From NCBI GenBank assembly GCA_905178155.1, contig CAJINV010000007.1:4552258-4616257 (forward strand): a DNA stretch of 64,000 nucleotides. Reading direction: 5' to 3'. This DNA comes from Amoebophrya sp. A120. Taxonomy: Eukaryota; Sar; Dinophyceae; Syndiniales; Amoebophryaceae. Position 1 is the first letter of the stretch; each line of letters starts with the position of its first letter. Below, in pieces: positions 63,601 to 64,000 of this stretch. A model generated the notes under the pieces. It had not been told where the DNA came from, did no database searches, and was given only the letters and a program-made list of their open reading frames with translations. A program made the position numbers and the translations under genes.

Positions 63601-64000
63601 TTGCATGACAGGCGAGAGAGGCTGTTTTTGGCCATGCAATACAGATTTAAGGGCCATGCCAGATCAGCATGACAAATCTCGCAATCTTCTAGACCCAGAC
63701 GTATTTTCATTTGATACCACCCAGGTTAACGCAGAAACGACCTGGGAGAATAGATCCTTCTTCGGATATTGTTGACCGCCTGATGTTACAACTACGGGTT
63801 CCTCCCCTTCATCATCAGATTTAGCGAAGGGATTTGTCCTCCTGCTCCTGCTAGTTGTGCCGCTAGCTGCAGCTGCTGTCACTGGATTACGACCTGCAGC
63901 TGCCATAGCATCGTCATCGGTATCGAACGGATTCGTGCTAACAAAGCTTGTTGCACCAGCGACGTTCTTAGGCTGTGATCCTCTTGCTTCAAATCGCCTT
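60628..64000 (-). CDS. Paralogue of the 2,104-aa RING-like protein, 5' part off the window
   Basis: Exons 64000-63717 and 63455-60628, joined across an IE. The open frame enters from the right edge (NPFDTDDDAMAAAGRNPVTA region). It shares four islands with its left neighbour: the helical module SALTWVALSNVMSTVTDETL plus DDLVLLVDSLTFLLEYGDCL; QIKRVLLFANERL; CTCIAAYRHILRSLF; and the Cys-rich end CVARNPKCKLLLHKECFDKY with QVQCPGCYQWGPYEPRQGAKF-like ending. Everything between is disordered and not alignable by eye. Probably arose by tandem duplication followed by fast linker evolution. The early Cys pair seen in the neighbour cannot be checked here. Confidence 0.8.
63461..63716 (-). mobile_element. 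Introner element, family 1
   Basis: 256 bp, TSD CCACC (63456-63460 and 63717-63721). The left end carries three extra bases (GAA) before TATGAAATGCAAAAATGTGT; the right end inverted is TATCAAATGAAAATACGTCT. Removal joins SALTWV to ALSNVMS in frame, matching the paralogue, which lacks an element there. Confidence 0.9.

Noticed and set aside
932-63716. Treating the element-containing regions as canonical GT-AG introns
   Set aside because: Internal GT/AG pairs can be found by chance, but only removal of element plus one TSD copy rebuilt every junction and made gene lengths divisible by three.
1-64000. Dinoflagellate spliced-leader gene or tRNA genes
   Set aside because: I looked for the spliced-leader core (CCGTAGCCATTTTGGCTCAAG-like, either strand) and for tRNA T-loop words and saw none that fit.
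1-64000. An autonomous transposase for the introner elements
   Set aside because: No open frame in the window shows transposase-like motifs; the mobilising enzyme must be elsewhere if it exists.

Overview
This window looks like nuclear DNA of a unicellular eukaryote. It has long proteins rich in disordered, low-complexity stretches, canonical GT-AG introns, eukaryote-type domains (protein arginine methyltransferase, NRF-type ectodomain, Golgi-type sulfotransferase), and no bacterial operon structure. Almost every convincing gene lies on the minus strand. The most striking content is 34 short repeats with terminal inverted repeats (TIRs), all inside coding genes and most flanked by an exact 5-bp target-site duplication (TSD). 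This is the signature of introner elements (IEs), which I recall being described in the parasitic dinoflagellate Amoebophrya (Syndiniales) and a few other protists. An Amoebophrya-like alveolate is therefore my best guess; it is inference and I ran no search.

Layout. 1-7691: a long disordered minus-strand gene running off the left edge, with one canonical intron and two IEs. 7888-8256: possible small plus-strand gene. 8348-10576: PRMT-like methyltransferase. 10577-17156: gene-poor, with one likely exon (11745-12027), one small gene (12749-13519), two copies of a ~706-bp tandem repeat (13931-15290) and a cluster of strong palindromes (15987-16083). 17157-21275: 811-aa protein with a Met-Gly repeat, one canonical intron and six IEs. 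21491-25248: 744-aa protein with bacterial-PH-like domains, five IEs and one atypical intron. 25249-26894: unresolved. 26895-33247: 969-aa protein interrupted by 14 IEs, which make up about 53% of the locus. 34200-36113 and 36251-38853: an intronless disordered protein and a coiled-coil protein with one canonical intron. 39566-43057: small genes, one with one IE and one with two. 43952-52736: a 2,583-aa secretory protein joining an NRF-like ectodomain, a sulfotransferase (split by three IEs) and a glycosyltransferase-like C terminus. 53494-59808 and 60628-64000: two large paralogues in tandem with a Cys-rich, RING-like C terminus; the second runs off the right edge and carries one IE.

How it fits together. 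For each full-TSD IE, removing the element plus one 5-bp copy rebuilds the uninterrupted codon series by hand. Total coding lengths of the complete multi-exon genes then become exact multiples of three (969, 811, 744, 132, 527 and 2,583 codons plus stop). The IEs must therefore be removed from mRNA, yet their ends are 5'-TAT...ATA-3' and not GT...AG. The same genes also contain ordinary GT-AG introns. At least twelve TIR families are present, some single-copy, in both orientations and in every state from perfect to decayed. No transposase gene was seen.
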